The notes: generated by a model not told the origin, from the sequence alone. DNA of 21,856 bases from Lachnospiraceae bacterium UBA7598 (GCA_002474415.1 DLQV01000204.1:1-21856); one strand, 5' to 3'. Shown: positions 1 to 8,782, counted from the first letter of the stretch. Made by a program: numbers and translations.

Positions 1-182
1 TCGCACTTGACGGTGAGGAATCTGCATTTGGTACAGGCAAAGCAGCAATGGTATTAGGACAGGGCGCATGGATTGAGGCAGACTGCTTATCCATCAATCC
101 GGATCTGAATATTGGATTTAACGGATATCCTGTAACAGAAGATGCTGAATCACAGTGGAAGGCTATTGATGGCGCACAGTAG
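1..182 (+). CDS. 3' end of a probable ABC sugar-binding protein (possibly truncated)
   Basis: Codons starting at position 3 read openly for 59 residues to a TAG at 180-182; the 5' part lies outside the window. The reading contains AFGTGKAAMVLGQGAW followed by NPDLNIGFNGYPV. This resembles the 'F..GkaAM...G.W....np.l..g..pyPv' segment of extracellular solute-binding proteins of ABC sugar importers. The family normally continues for roughly another 80-110 residues after this segment, with a conserved Gly and a helical C-terminal lobe. Here the protein stops at DGAQ, so it may be a shortened or decayed gene. The position just upstream of two glycosidases suits a sugar importer component. The family call is inferred from a short fragment, and the truncation depends on it. 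Confidence 0.55.
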   Translation, partial: ALDGEESAFGTGKAAMVLGQGAWIEADCLSINPDLNIGFNGYPVTEDAESQWKAIDGAQ

Positions 183-205
183 AACGCGTATATGAGGTAG
201 TTTTT

Positions 206-244
206 AAATGTGGCACAGTCCGGACAGACTGTGCCACATTTTTT
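206..244 (+). terminator. Intercistronic hairpin with U-tract
   Basis: A perfect 12-bp stem (TGTGGCACAGTC, 209-220, with GACTGTGCCACA, 227-238) encloses a 6-nt loop and is followed by six T. This is the form of an intrinsic terminator for the upstream gene. Only 23 nt separate the T-run from the GH31 start and no promoter is visible there, so partial read-through or 3'-end protection of the upstream message is likely. Confidence 0.85.
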
Positions 245-267
245 GTAGAGAAAGGAAGGTATAACAA

Positions 268-2592
268 ATGAAATTTACAGAGGGTTTTTGGGTAAGAAGT
301 GAGCGGGCAAATGCCTCTTATGCATCACAGGGATTTTATGCAAAGAAGACTGCATATGGCATGCAGATTGTGGCACCGGAACGTCCCGTATTAAATCGGG
401 CAGATGCCATGAATATCTCCACAATTACCATTGATTTTATTGCATATGCAAAAAACAATATTTTGGTGAAAGCAAAGCATTACGAGGGATATGAGAATGG
501 AGAGGCCCGTTTTGAACTTCAGCAGGAGAACGTACCGTTTGAAGTTACCATTACCGAACAGGAAGCGGTTCTCGAAACCGGGGATGTGACCGTTCGCTAT
601 AACCGGACCAATGGATTTTACCGGTTTGAGGCAAATGGAAAAATCCTTACAGACAGTGGGCTGAGAAACCTCGGATATATCCGTTATGATCGAAAACCAG
701 CATCGGTTCTGCCGCAGGAAAACTATCTGGCAGAAGATTACAAACCATACATGGTGGCAGAACTTTCATTAAAAGCAGGGGAGAGAGTATATGGATTTGG
801 CGAACAGTTTACTGCATTTGTCAAGAACGGACAGGTAATCAATATGTTTAATGAGGACGGAGGAACAGCTTCCGAAGTCGCATATAAAAATATTCCGTTT
901 TACATGACAAATGAGGGTTATGGAATTTTTGTGGATCATACAACACCCGTTTCATTTGAGGTTGCAAGTGAAAAAGTAGAGTATGTGGGATTTTCCGTTC
1001 CGGGAGAGGAAATCCGGTATCATCTGATCTATGGACCGTCACCAAAAGAAATTTTAAGCCGTTATACCGATATGACTGGAAAACCGGCACTTCCTCCGGC
1101 ATGGAGTTTTGGTTTGTGGTTGACAACTTCCTTTACGACAAACTATGATGAAAAGACAACAAGTTCTTTTATTGATGGAATGGCAGAGAGAAATATTCCG
1201 CTTCGGGTATTCCATTTTGACTGTTACTGGATGAAAGCCTTTCATTGGTGCGACTTTACCTGGGATGATGAGACCTTCAGTGATGTGGAGGAAATGCTGC
1301 ACCGGTATAAGACCGAAAAAGGTTTGAAAATCTGCTGCTGGATTAATCCATATATTGCGCAGGGAACCGACTTCTTCCGGGAAGGATTAGAACATGGATA
1401 CTTTGTTATGCGTAAAGATGGAAAAGGACCGCGCCAGCTGGATTTCTGGCAGCCGGGCATGGCATTGGTAGACTTTACAAATCCTGCAGCTACGAAATGG
1501 TATACCGATAAACTGCGTACACTTCTTGATATGGGCGTAGACTGCTTTAAGACAGACTTTGGCGAGCGGATTCCGATTGATGTGACATATCATAACGGAG
1601 CGGATCCGGTAAGTATGCACAATTATTATACATTTTTGTATAATCAGGCAGTTTTTGGATTACTCAAAGAGGTTAAGGGTGAAGGAGAAGCTGTTCTTTT
1701 TGCAAGAAGTGCTACAGCCGGAGGACAGCAGTTCCCGGTACATTGGGGTGGAGATTGTTCCGCAACTTATCCATCCATGGCAGAGACGCTGCGTGGCGGA
1801 TTAAGTTTTGCCATGAGCGGATTCTCATTCTGGAGTCATGATATTTCCGGATTTGAGCAGACTGCAACACCGGATATTTATAAGAGATGGCTGCAGTTTG
1901 GTATCTTTTCTTCCCATAGCCGTCTGCATGGCTCAACCAGCTACCGTGTGCCATGGCTGTTCGACGAAGAAGCCTGTGATGTGGTAAGATTCTTTGTAAA
2001 TTTAAAGTGCCGGATGATGCCGTATCTGTATCGCATGGCTGTGTATTCCCACGAGACAGGCATTCCGATGATGCGTCCGATGATTCTGGAGTTTCCACAG
2101 GAGGTGGGAGTAAAAGATCTGGATATGCAGTATATGCTGGGGGATTCTATTCTTGTGGCTCCAATTTTCAGGGAGGATTCCGTGGGAGAGTATTATCTTC
2201 CGAATGGAACATGGACGCACCTGCTTTCCGGAGAACGCCGGGAAGGAGGAAGATGGTATACAGAAACGTATGATTATTTTTCTCTGCCGGTATTTGTGCG
2301 TGAAAATACGGTACTTGCAATGGGCGAAAATGATCAGCTGCCGGATTATGACTATGCACAGAATGTAGTACTGCATCTGTTTGAAATCGAGGATGGTGCA
2401 GAGATTACGACGGAAGTAACTGATGTGTCCGGAAAGACGGTACTCACTGCAAATACAAAGAGAACTGGCAATACGATTTCTGTAACTGTGGACCATCCGC
2501 AATATCATCCGGTGGTTATGGTGCATGCGATGCCGGGGGTTGCAATTGAGACAGAGCTTGAAGTAAAATATACGGACGAAGGAGTTATTTAA
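268..2592 (+). CDS. yicI: GH31 alpha-xylosidase (YicI-like)
   Basis: The 774-aa protein matches the length and layout of E. coli YicI (about 772 aa): an N-terminal beta-sandwich (about 1-255), a catalytic (beta/alpha)8 barrel (about 265-600) and C-terminal beta domains. The nucleophile motif KTDFGERIP places the nucleophile at D430, and HWGGDC places the acid/base at D496. SSHSRLHG and YRVPW follow as in YicI. The family hydrolyses non-reducing alpha-linked xylose or glucose with retention; YicI prefers alpha-xylosides such as isoprimeverose. No signal peptide is seen, so it is probably cytoplasmic and acts on imported oligosaccharides. The motif at 318-321 is D-C-Y-W, where E. coli YicI has Cys-Phe in its substrate pocket, so specificity may differ. 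AAGGAAGG at 252-259 supports the start. It is almost certainly co-transcribed with the GH36 gene 3 nt downstream. Confidence 0.93.
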   Translation: MKFTEGFWVRSERANASYASQGFYAKKTAYGMQIVAPERPVLNRADAMNISTITIDFIAYAKNNILVKAKHYEGYENGEARFELQQENVPFEVTITEQEAVLETGDVTVRYNRTNGFYRFEANGKILTDSGLRNLGYIRYDRKPASVLPQENYLAEDYKPYMVAELSLKAGERVYGFGEQFTAFVKNGQVINMFNEDGGTASEVAYKNIPFYMTNEGYGIFVDHTTPVSFEVASEKVEYVGFSVPGEEIRYHLIYGPSPKEILSRYTDMTGKPALPPAWSFGLWLTTSFTTNYDEKTTSSFIDGMAERNIPLRVFHFDCYWMKAFHWCDFTWDDETFSDVEEMLHRYKTEKGLKICCWINPYIAQGTDFFREGLEHGYFVMRKDGKGPRQLDFWQPGMALVDFTNPAATKWYTDKLRTLLDMGVDCFKTDFGERIPIDVTYHNGADPVSMHNYYTFLYNQAVFGLLKEVKGEGEAVLFARSATAGGQQFPVHWGGDCSATYPSMAETLRGGLSFAMSGFSFWSHDISGFEQTATPDIYKRWLQFGIFSSHSRLHGSTSYRVPWLFDEEACDVVRFFVNLKCRMMPYLYRMAVYSHETGIPMMRPMILEFPQEVGVKDLDMQYMLGDSILVAPIFREDSVGEYYLPNGTWTHLLSGERREGGRWYTETYDYFSLPVFVRENTVLAMGENDQLPDYDYAQNVVLHLFEIEDGAEITTEVTDVSGKTVLTANTKRTGNTISVTVDHPQYHPVVMVHAMPGVAIETELEVKYTDEGVI

Positions 2593-2595
2593 TAT

Positions 2596-4803
2596 ATGGA
2601 ACATGCATATTGGAAGCAGGTTATAGAAATAGAAGAAAATGGAATTTTTCTGACCCTTGGAATTACCCGGAAGGATCAGGTGAAGTTTTTATACTTTTCT
2701 TCCGTTCCACAGGCAGAGGATATGTCCGTACAGGAATGCAGGCAGGAGGATGACTGTCGGCTGATGGACGAAGGATTTCCGCTGGTACAATTGGAATTGG
2801 CGGGCTATGATCGTCCCTATGAGCGGCATGGAAATAAATATGTGGTAACTTCTCCTGGATGTTATCTGAAATATGAAAATATGCAGGATACCAGGAATGC
2901 ATTTGGCAGAATCCTTCAGATCCGGCAGAAAGATCCACTTACTAAAGTCTGTGTACAGACGGATATACAGTTTTATGATGGAGTGCCGGTAGCACGATTT
3001 GTCAACCACGTAACCAATGAGGGAGAGGAGGAACAGGTACTGACGTACCTGTCCTCCTTTACCTACTCTGGAATTAAGAGGGATGGAAACTTCTTGTATA
3101 TTCCGCATAATGGATGGCAGAAAGAGTTGAACTGGCGCAGATATACGTTTGAAGAGCTGGGATTTCCTGTGACACAGACGAAAAGTATTCGCAGAAGTTC
3201 CAAAACGATTGAGGTATGCAATACCGGAAACTGGTCGACAAAAGAGTATCTTCCGATGGGATTTCTGAGTCATCCGCTAAGTGATACGGGGCTGATCTGG
3301 CAGATCGAAAACAACGGATCCTGGCATTATGAGATCGCAGACCAGAACGATCATTATCTTTTGAATGTCAGCGGACCAAATGAGATACAGTCACATTTCA
3401 GTAAGGTACTGCATCCGCAGGAGACATTCGAAAGCGTGCCGGCAGCAGTAGGCGCTGTGCGTGCAGATGTATCAGATGCATTTTCTGCAATAACGGAGTA
3501 TCGGCGAAGAATCCGCAGAAAAAATCATGACAATGAGGCGCTTCCGGTAATTTTTAATGATTATATGAACTGCCTGTGGGCAGACCCGACGACGGAAAAA
3601 GAATTACCGCTGATTGATGCAGCAGCAGAGGCCGGATGTGAGTATTTTGTGATTGATGCCGGATGGTATGCAAAGGGAATCTGGTGGGACAGCGTAGGAG
3701 AGTGGAAAGAAAGCCGTGAGCGTTTCCCACAGGGAGTACGACAGGTAACCGATTATATCCGGAGCAAAGGGATGGTACCGGGAATCTGGCTGGAACTGGA
3801 AGTTATTGGAATTCACAGTCCGAAACTTGCGGACTTAAGCGATGACTGCTTTTTTAAACGGCACGGCAGAAGGGTATATGACAGAAGCCGGTATCAGCTG
3901 GATTTCCGGAATCCAAAAGTAATTGCCCATGCCAATGAAGTGATCGACCGTGTTGTGAATGAATATGGGGTCGGTTATATTAAAATGGATTATAACATTG
4001 AGCCGGGAATCGGAACGGAACTGGATGCAGACAGTTTTGGAGAGGGATTGCTTGCACATGAGAGAGCATATCTGGCATGGCTGGATACGGTATTTGAAAA
4101 ATATCCGGATCTTGTGATTGAAAACTGTTCGAGTGGAGGACTGCGTATGGATTATGCTCTGCTGTCACGGTTAAGTATTCAGTCTACGAGTGATCAGGAA
4201 GAATATGATATGTACGCACAGATTTCAGCAAATGCAGCTACCGGCGTGACACCGGAGCAGGCAGCAGTGTGGTCTTATCCATTAGAGCAGGGAGATCGTG
4301 AGGAAACGATTTTTAATATGGTAAATGCCATGCTGCTTCGTATTCATCAGAGCGGGCATCTGGCACAGATTTCACCGGAAAGATTCCAGCTTGTGAAAGA
4401 AGGAATTGATTGTTACAAACAGATCCGGGAAGATATCCGGAACGGCCATCCGTACTGGCCGTTTGGACTTGCAAAAGCAGAGGATTCATGGATGGCATAT
4501 GGAATGGAAGTTTCCGGACAGGAAGATACAAAAATGTTTTATCTATCTGTGTGGAGAAGAGGCGGGGAACAGGAAACCTGCACATTTCTCCCATTGCCTG
4601 CTGCATATAACACACAGGACTGGGATGAAGCTGATATTATAGTAAAACAGATGTACCCGGTGGAAGAAAAATCGCACGCGCATATGAATCCGGATCATAC
4701 GATTACGGTAGAGTATGATCAGCCAGTTATGGCACGTGTTTTCCAGGTGGTTTTATCCTCCGGATCAACAAAAAAGAATTGCGGCGGGCAGAATTTCAGG
4801 TAG
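2596..4803 (+). CDS. GH36 alpha-galactosidase family enzyme
   Basis: The 735-aa protein has the GH36 (clan GH-D) plan: a large N-terminal beta-sandwich (about 1-300), a TIM barrel (about 310-640) and a short C-terminal beta domain. Visible motifs are NDYMNCLWADPTTEK, FVIDAGW, YIKMDYN (nucleophile by family analogy D465), ENCSSGG, and STSDQ (acid/base by analogy D533). GH36 enzymes remove terminal alpha-galactose from raffinose, melibiose or galactosylated glycans; some members act on alpha-GalNAc or transfer galactosyl groups, and this cannot be separated here. No signal peptide is seen, so it is likely cytoplasmic. The start lies 3 nt after the GH31 stop with AAGGAG inside the 3' end of that gene, indicating translational coupling. 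The C-terminus ends in a basic tail just before a terminator. Confidence 0.9.
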   Translation: MEHAYWKQVIEIEENGIFLTLGITRKDQVKFLYFSSVPQAEDMSVQECRQEDDCRLMDEGFPLVQLELAGYDRPYERHGNKYVVTSPGCYLKYENMQDTRNAFGRILQIRQKDPLTKVCVQTDIQFYDGVPVARFVNHVTNEGEEEQVLTYLSSFTYSGIKRDGNFLYIPHNGWQKELNWRRYTFEELGFPVTQTKSIRRSSKTIEVCNTGNWSTKEYLPMGFLSHPLSDTGLIWQIENNGSWHYEIADQNDHYLLNVSGPNEIQSHFSKVLHPQETFESVPAAVGAVRADVSDAFSAITEYRRRIRRKNHDNEALPVIFNDYMNCLWADPTTEKELPLIDAAAEAGCEYFVIDAGWYAKGIWWDSVGEWKESRERFPQGVRQVTDYIRSKGMVPGIWLELEVIGIHSPKLADLSDDCFFKRHGRRVYDRSRYQLDFRNPKVIAHANEVIDRVVNEYGVGYIKMDYNIEPGIGTELDADSFGEGLLAHERAYLAWLDTVFEKYPDLVIENCSSGGLRMDYALLSRLSIQSTSDQEEYDMYAQISANAATGVTPEQAAVWSYPLEQGDREETIFNMVNAMLLRIHQSGHLAQISPERFQLVKEGIDCYKQIREDIRNGHPYWPFGLAKAEDSWMAYGMEVSGQEDTKMFYLSVWRRGGEQETCTFLPLPAAYNTQDWDEADIIVKQMYPVEEKSHAHMNPDHTITVEYDQPVMARVFQVVLSSGSTKKNCGGQNFR

Positions 4804-4819
4804 ATACAGGAAATCAACA

Positions 4820-4868
4820 AAATCGTAAAGGAAATGTGAAAAAACACAGGAACTTTACGATTTTTTTT
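4820..4868 (+). terminator. Terminator of the glycosidase block
   Basis: An 11-bp stem (AAATCGTAAAG, 4820-4830, with CTTTACGATTT, 4853-4863) has a 22-nt interior that holds a smaller TGTG/CACA pairing. It runs into eight consecutive T at 4861-4868. This is a good intrinsic terminator and separates the glycosidases from the next transcription unit. Confidence 0.85.
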
Positions 4869-4900
4869 AGAAATTTGTCTCTATTTTGTCTGAATTCAAA

Positions 4901-4909
4901 TGCTATAAT
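4901..4909 (+). promoter_or_regulatory. Extended -10 promoter of the unknown operon
   Basis: TGCTATAAT is an extended -10 element (TGn plus a consensus TATAAT at 4904-4909), directly after the previous terminator and 43 nt before the first ATG. No good -35 hexamer sits 16-18 bp upstream, which fits dependence on the TG motif. The start of transcription would be near 4916. Two copies of TTTGTCT at 4874-4880 and 4885-4891, one helical turn apart, overlap the -35 area. Confidence 0.7.
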
Positions 4910-4952
4910 AACAACAACCTGAAAATATGTAGAATGAGAGAAGGACGAAAAC

Positions 4953-7361
4953 ATGGCAAAATATAAGTATCAGATCATTGAAAATGCAGATGCAGAACAG
5001 CTGCACGGCATATATGATAATAATCCAGAGGGGATGATGGAAGAACCGGAGAATGTGGGTGTAATGTCAGCGAAAGACTTTCCATATTGGCCGCAGCTGA
5101 TGGAAAAATTAGAAAATGGCCAGAATCCGGAGCAGATCATGCAGGAACTCCGATCTGCCAGCCTGGAACTTGACGATGAGGAGGTGCTGGAGGATTCTTT
5201 TATTGAGCCGGATATTGAGAAAGAAGAAAGAAACATCCGGGATAATTTAAAACGGCTGAATGTAAAGACGTTCGAGGATATAAATTCTGTGCAGTTTTTG
5301 AAAATTCCGGAAAATGCCATGGAAAAGGACCGGGCAATCAGAAATTTTCTGGGCAGAGAAGGAATCTCCACATCACAGCTTTATATGATTGTGTGCAGCA
5401 GAGGTGGAGATCCGGAAAAGCAGTTTCTGCTTCCGGAAAACATGCCGGTTATATTGCAGGAAAACCAGCGTCTGATCGGGTTTGACAGAGAAGGACTTCC
5501 ACATCTGGTAGAAAATACAGGAAAAGGATTGACGCAAAAAACAATCAGCCGGTTGAAGCCTGGACAACAGGGGAAAAAACAGCAGACCAGGGAAGACAGG
5601 ATGCTGAGCATGATAGATTATCAGGAGGAAAAATCCCTGATCCATGAGGAACCGGACGGGGAAGATGTTTTGCAGGATGATATAGTGGAAACCGACAGGG
5701 AAAACATAATTGCGACCATGATTGAACTTTATCATCCGGAACTGATGCTGGATATGAGACAAAATGTTAAGACCTATGGCGCAGCCTTTGATCTGGTCAG
5801 GGGATGGACTTTGGACAACATGAAAACAAAGCAGCTGGTGAATTTTTTGTCGGAAGAAAAGAATTACAGGGAGATCGAGAAAAAGGCAGATAACAGGGAT
5901 GCAAAACAACTGCGGAAGGATATTAAAGAAAAGAGAAGAAGCAGTGCCAGTGAAATACAATTAAACAAAATCTGTGAGGAACTTTACTGGTACATGAATG
6001 GGAAACCGGGAAATCAGGCTGATAAAGATGACAAACAGGAGTATGAAGAAAAAGTTATAAGAAATACAGATGTTTTTAAGAGATTCGGGAAAGCAGAATT
6101 TGCAGGAAATGTGGAACTGGATGGCCTGATATTAAATCATCTTTATTATCCGAAACCGGAAGTGGTGCAGTATGTGCTGAAAAAAGAATATCTGCAGGCA
6201 GAAAAATTACATTTGCGGAACATATATGAGAACCTGAAAACATCAAACGATACGTCTCAGGAAATGAAAGAAATCTGTAAATGTATGAAAGATCTTTCGG
6301 ATTACAGTCTGAGTGTTTCAGGCAGACCGGACGCAGACGTTATGCGGCAGAAATTGGGACGGCTGTACCAGAGGTATGCAATTTATATGTCTGAAAAGGA
6401 AGTGTCAGATGGGGAACTTGAAGATGTACGGTTGCTGTTAAACAATGGAAAGCAGAAATATTCTGGAACGTGGGAACAAATAGAAAAAGGAAAACCGGTT
6501 AAGCAAATAGCAGCGGATGGGAAAAATCTGCTGACTGGGAATATGGAACAGATCCGAAATGATATAAGAACAGCATGGGAGAGCGTTAAGGCACAGTCTA
6601 TCTGGCTGCGGGGATCAAAGCAATATGGAGATTTGTATTACAAGCTGGAAGAATTTAATGAAAAAATCGCAAATAATACCGTCAGTGAGAATGAGATGAA
6701 AGACAATATAGAACGAATCCGTGAGGCAAGTAAAATCTATCTTAACATGAAAGTAGAAGGAGGAAACTATAAAGGCAACGGAAGTGATGTGAACAAAGCC
6801 ACGGCAGGGGTCGGAGAGCGGCGTTTCGCGGCGGCAGAATATGTATATAAAACCATGACAGAAATACTGAATGCTTCCCGGCAAAATGAACCGGATAAAG
6901 TACAGAATGAACCGGAAAACAAACAGCCGGACAACGTGCATCCGGAAACCAAACCAGGATTGAAAGAGCTGATGGTTCAATGGAATCTGCAGATGGAAGC
7001 TGTAAAAGACAAAATTCCAAAGGAAAGTCCCCTGCATCAGATGGCAGAAAGCGTGAAAAAGGATCTGGCCGGCGTGATGATGGCGGAGGAGAAGAATAAG
7101 GCAGAAATAGCTGCCATCGTTTCTCTGACGAAAATGCAGGATCAGATTGCGAATCTGGAGGAAAACCTGCAAACAGAAGACATGAAACAAATGCAGAAAA
7201 CGTTGTCTGAAATACAAAAGACGCTTGAGAAAAATCTGAGTCCGGAAATGAAAAAAGAAATCGAAGAATTGGAACAGATGCCTTTGAAAACCCATATGAA
7301 AGCACGGGCAAAATCTGTCCCGCACATACAGGCAAAACAACAAAAGACTATGGAAAATTAA
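4953..7361 (+). CDS. Large helical protein of unknown function, paralog A
   Basis: The 802-aa protein is soluble and highly charged, with no signal peptide or membrane segment. I recognise no known domain. The N-terminal third is acidic (runs such as ELDDEE). A module around residues 555-635 has S555-K-Q-Y, then Y596-L-N-M-K600, then G621-E-R-R624 followed by AAA. The same order occurs in the two other large proteins of this operon. Residues 644-668 form a Pro/Asn/Glu-rich hinge with QNEP twice. Residues about 722-775 look like a coiled coil, and the C-terminus is basic. The start has GAGAAGG upstream and follows the extended -10 promoter, making this the first gene of the operon; glcK starts 12 nt after its stop. 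A scaffold, secreted effector or structural role are all possible, and none is shown by the sequence. Confidence 0.85.
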   Translation: MAKYKYQIIENADAEQLHGIYDNNPEGMMEEPENVGVMSAKDFPYWPQLMEKLENGQNPEQIMQELRSASLELDDEEVLEDSFIEPDIEKEERNIRDNLKRLNVKTFEDINSVQFLKIPENAMEKDRAIRNFLGREGISTSQLYMIVCSRGGDPEKQFLLPENMPVILQENQRLIGFDREGLPHLVENTGKGLTQKTISRLKPGQQGKKQQTREDRMLSMIDYQEEKSLIHEEPDGEDVLQDDIVETDRENIIATMIELYHPELMLDMRQNVKTYGAAFDLVRGWTLDNMKTKQLVNFLSEEKNYREIEKKADNRDAKQLRKDIKEKRRSSASEIQLNKICEELYWYMNGKPGNQADKDDKQEYEEKVIRNTDVFKRFGKAEFAGNVELDGLILNHLYYPKPEVVQYVLKKEYLQAEKLHLRNIYENLKTSNDTSQEMKEICKCMKDLSDYSLSVSGRPDADVMRQKLGRLYQRYAIYMSEKEVSDGELEDVRLLLNNGKQKYSGTWEQIEKGKPVKQIAADGKNLLTGNMEQIRNDIRTAWESVKAQSIWLRGSKQYGDLYYKLEEFNEKIANNTVSENEMKDNIERIREASKIYLNMKVEGGNYKGNGSDVNKATAGVGERRFAAAEYVYKTMTEILNASRQNEPDKVQNEPENKQPDNVHPETKPGLKELMVQWNLQMEAVKDKIPKESPLHQMAESVKKDLAGVMMAEEKNKAEIAAIVSLTKMQDQIANLEENLQTEDMKQMQKTLSEIQKTLEKNLSPEMKKEIEELEQMPLKTHMKARAKSVPHIQAKQQKTMEN

Positions 7362-7373
7362 AAAGGAGGTCAT

Positions 7374-8324
7374 ATGTACAGAGCAGGAATTGATCTGGGA
7401 GGAACCAATATCAAGGCCGGGATTGTGGATGAAGAGCAGAAAATCCTTGCAGAGGCATCTGTGCCAACAAAAACAGAGCGTCCTTATCCGGAAATCATAA
7501 AAGATATGGCAGAGCTTGTAAAGAAGCTGCTGCGGCAGTTACAGATGGAAGAAAAAGAACTTTCCGGGATCGGGATCGGAAGTCCGGGAACGATTGATGC
7601 GGCACACGGTGTTGTGTGCTATTCCAACAATTTTGGATGGGAAAATATTCCGCTGGTAGAAGAATTCCAGCAGTATTTTTCCTGTCCGGTCAGGATATCC
7701 AATGATGCAAACTGCGCAGCACTTGGAGAAGTAAAGGCAGGAGCTGCAAAAAAAATGAAAAATGCAATTCTGCTGACACTCGGAACCGGAGTCGGCGGAG
7801 GTGTTATCATCGATGGAAAGGTATTTGAGGGAGCACATGCAGGCGGAGCTGAGTTAGGACACACAAGCCTGATCTTTGGCGGGGAACGGTGTACCTGTGG
7901 GCGGAGAGGATGTGTAGAGGCATATGTTTCCGCAACGGCACTGATCCGCGACGCCCGGCGTGCGGCTGCTGCGCACCCGGAATCAAAAATGAATGAATTA
8001 TGCAGCAACGATCTGACGCAGATGAACGGAAAAATCCCGTTTGATGCGATGGAAGACGGGGATGCGGTGGCACAGGAAGTAACCGGTCGTTATATCACAT
8101 ATCTGGGGGAGACAATAGCAAATTTTGTCAATATCTTCCGCCCGGATATGATCCTGCTTTCCGGGGGGATATGCAATCAGGGGGAAAACCTGACGAAGCC
8201 GCTGGAACAGTATATTCAGGATAAATGTTTTGGAGGCGACAAGGCATTTATCCCTGAGATTGCATGTGCCGTGCTTGGAAACCGCGCAGGGATGATTGGT
8301 GCGGCAAACCTGATTGACGCATAA
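7374..8324 (+). CDS. glcK: ROK-family glucokinase
   Basis: The 316-aa protein has the ROK kinase pattern. There is an N-terminal ATP phosphate loop (DLGGTNIKAG), then SNDANCAALGE with the likely catalytic base at D111, and LGTGVGGGVI. A zinc-binding signature follows: H163 in GAELGH, then C173-x-C175-G-x-x-G-C180-x-E. The length and the CxCGxxGCxE motif are typical of Gram-positive cytoplasmic glucokinases, which convert glucose plus ATP to glucose-6-phosphate. Another hexose or an N-acetylhexosamine is possible within the ROK family. It starts 12 nt after paralog A behind AAGGAGGT (7363-7370), so the two are co-transcribed. Its position among genes of unknown function is odd: they may use the same message for unrelated reasons or be tied to sugar status. 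Confidence 0.93.
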   Translation: MYRAGIDLGGTNIKAGIVDEEQKILAEASVPTKTERPYPEIIKDMAELVKKLLRQLQMEEKELSGIGIGSPGTIDAAHGVVCYSNNFGWENIPLVEEFQQYFSCPVRISNDANCAALGEVKAGAAKKMKNAILLTLGTGVGGGVIIDGKVFEGAHAGGAELGHTSLIFGGERCTCGRRGCVEAYVSATALIRDARRAAAAHPESKMNELCSNDLTQMNGKIPFDAMEDGDAVAQEVTGRYITYLGETIANFVNIFRPDMILLSGGICNQGENLTKPLEQYIQDKCFGGDKAFIPEIACAVLGNRAGMIGAANLIDA

Positions 8325-8368
8325 GGTTACATCAGTAAAAAATATAAAACACAAGGAGAATATTTACA

Positions 8369-8782
8369 ATGGCAGAACTGGAACAGTTTCGGGATAAAGA
8401 GACATTTGACAACTACTGGAAGGAGAATTATGTTCCGCTTACCTATGCAGATGTGCAGGAAGCGTATGAAGATTTTGTAAAATCCGCAGAAAAACACATT
8501 TTTCTGACGGATTATGAAGCGTCCGGCAATGTGAATCGCGAGGATTTTATCGATAATCTGTCGCAGGCGGCACAGTTTGCATTTCAGGACAGTCTGACGG
8601 AAGCGTTTTATGAGAAAAACCCGGATGTGTATGAGACGGCATTTGCGCTGTATGAGATGGCGCAGATGGAGGGAGGAGATGTCACCATAGCTTCGACGTT
8701 TCATGAGGAGTACAATCGGCTGTACCGGGAGTTTTTGTTACAACTGTTTGATAACTGTCTGGACTCGCAAAGGAACGTATAA
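8369..8782 (+). CDS. Small, very acidic protein of unknown function
   Basis: The 137-aa protein has about 29 Asp/Glu against 10 Lys/Arg, giving a strongly negative charge. It is rich in Phe/Tyr and mostly helical by appearance, with no signal peptide or membrane segment. I recognise no family. AAGGAG sits 9 nt before the ATG, and the spacers to glcK (44 nt) and to paralog B (45 nt) contain no terminator, so it belongs to the operon. Small acidic helical proteins encoded beside large basic-tailed proteins are sometimes their binding partners or chaperones. That is a guess from size, charge and position only. Confidence 0.8.
   Translation: MAELEQFRDKETFDNYWKENYVPLTYADVQEAYEDFVKSAEKHIFLTDYEASGNVNREDFIDNLSQAAQFAFQDSLTEAFYEKNPDVYETAFALYEMAQMEGGDVTIASTFHEEYNRLYREFLLQLFDNCLDSQRNV

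Noticed and set aside
6615..7373. 252-codon open frame on the minus strand opposite paralog A
   Set aside because: Its translation is rich in Phe, His, Leu and Cys, as expected for the complement of Lys/Glu/Gln-rich codons. It lacks a ribosome binding site and overlaps a well-supported gene.
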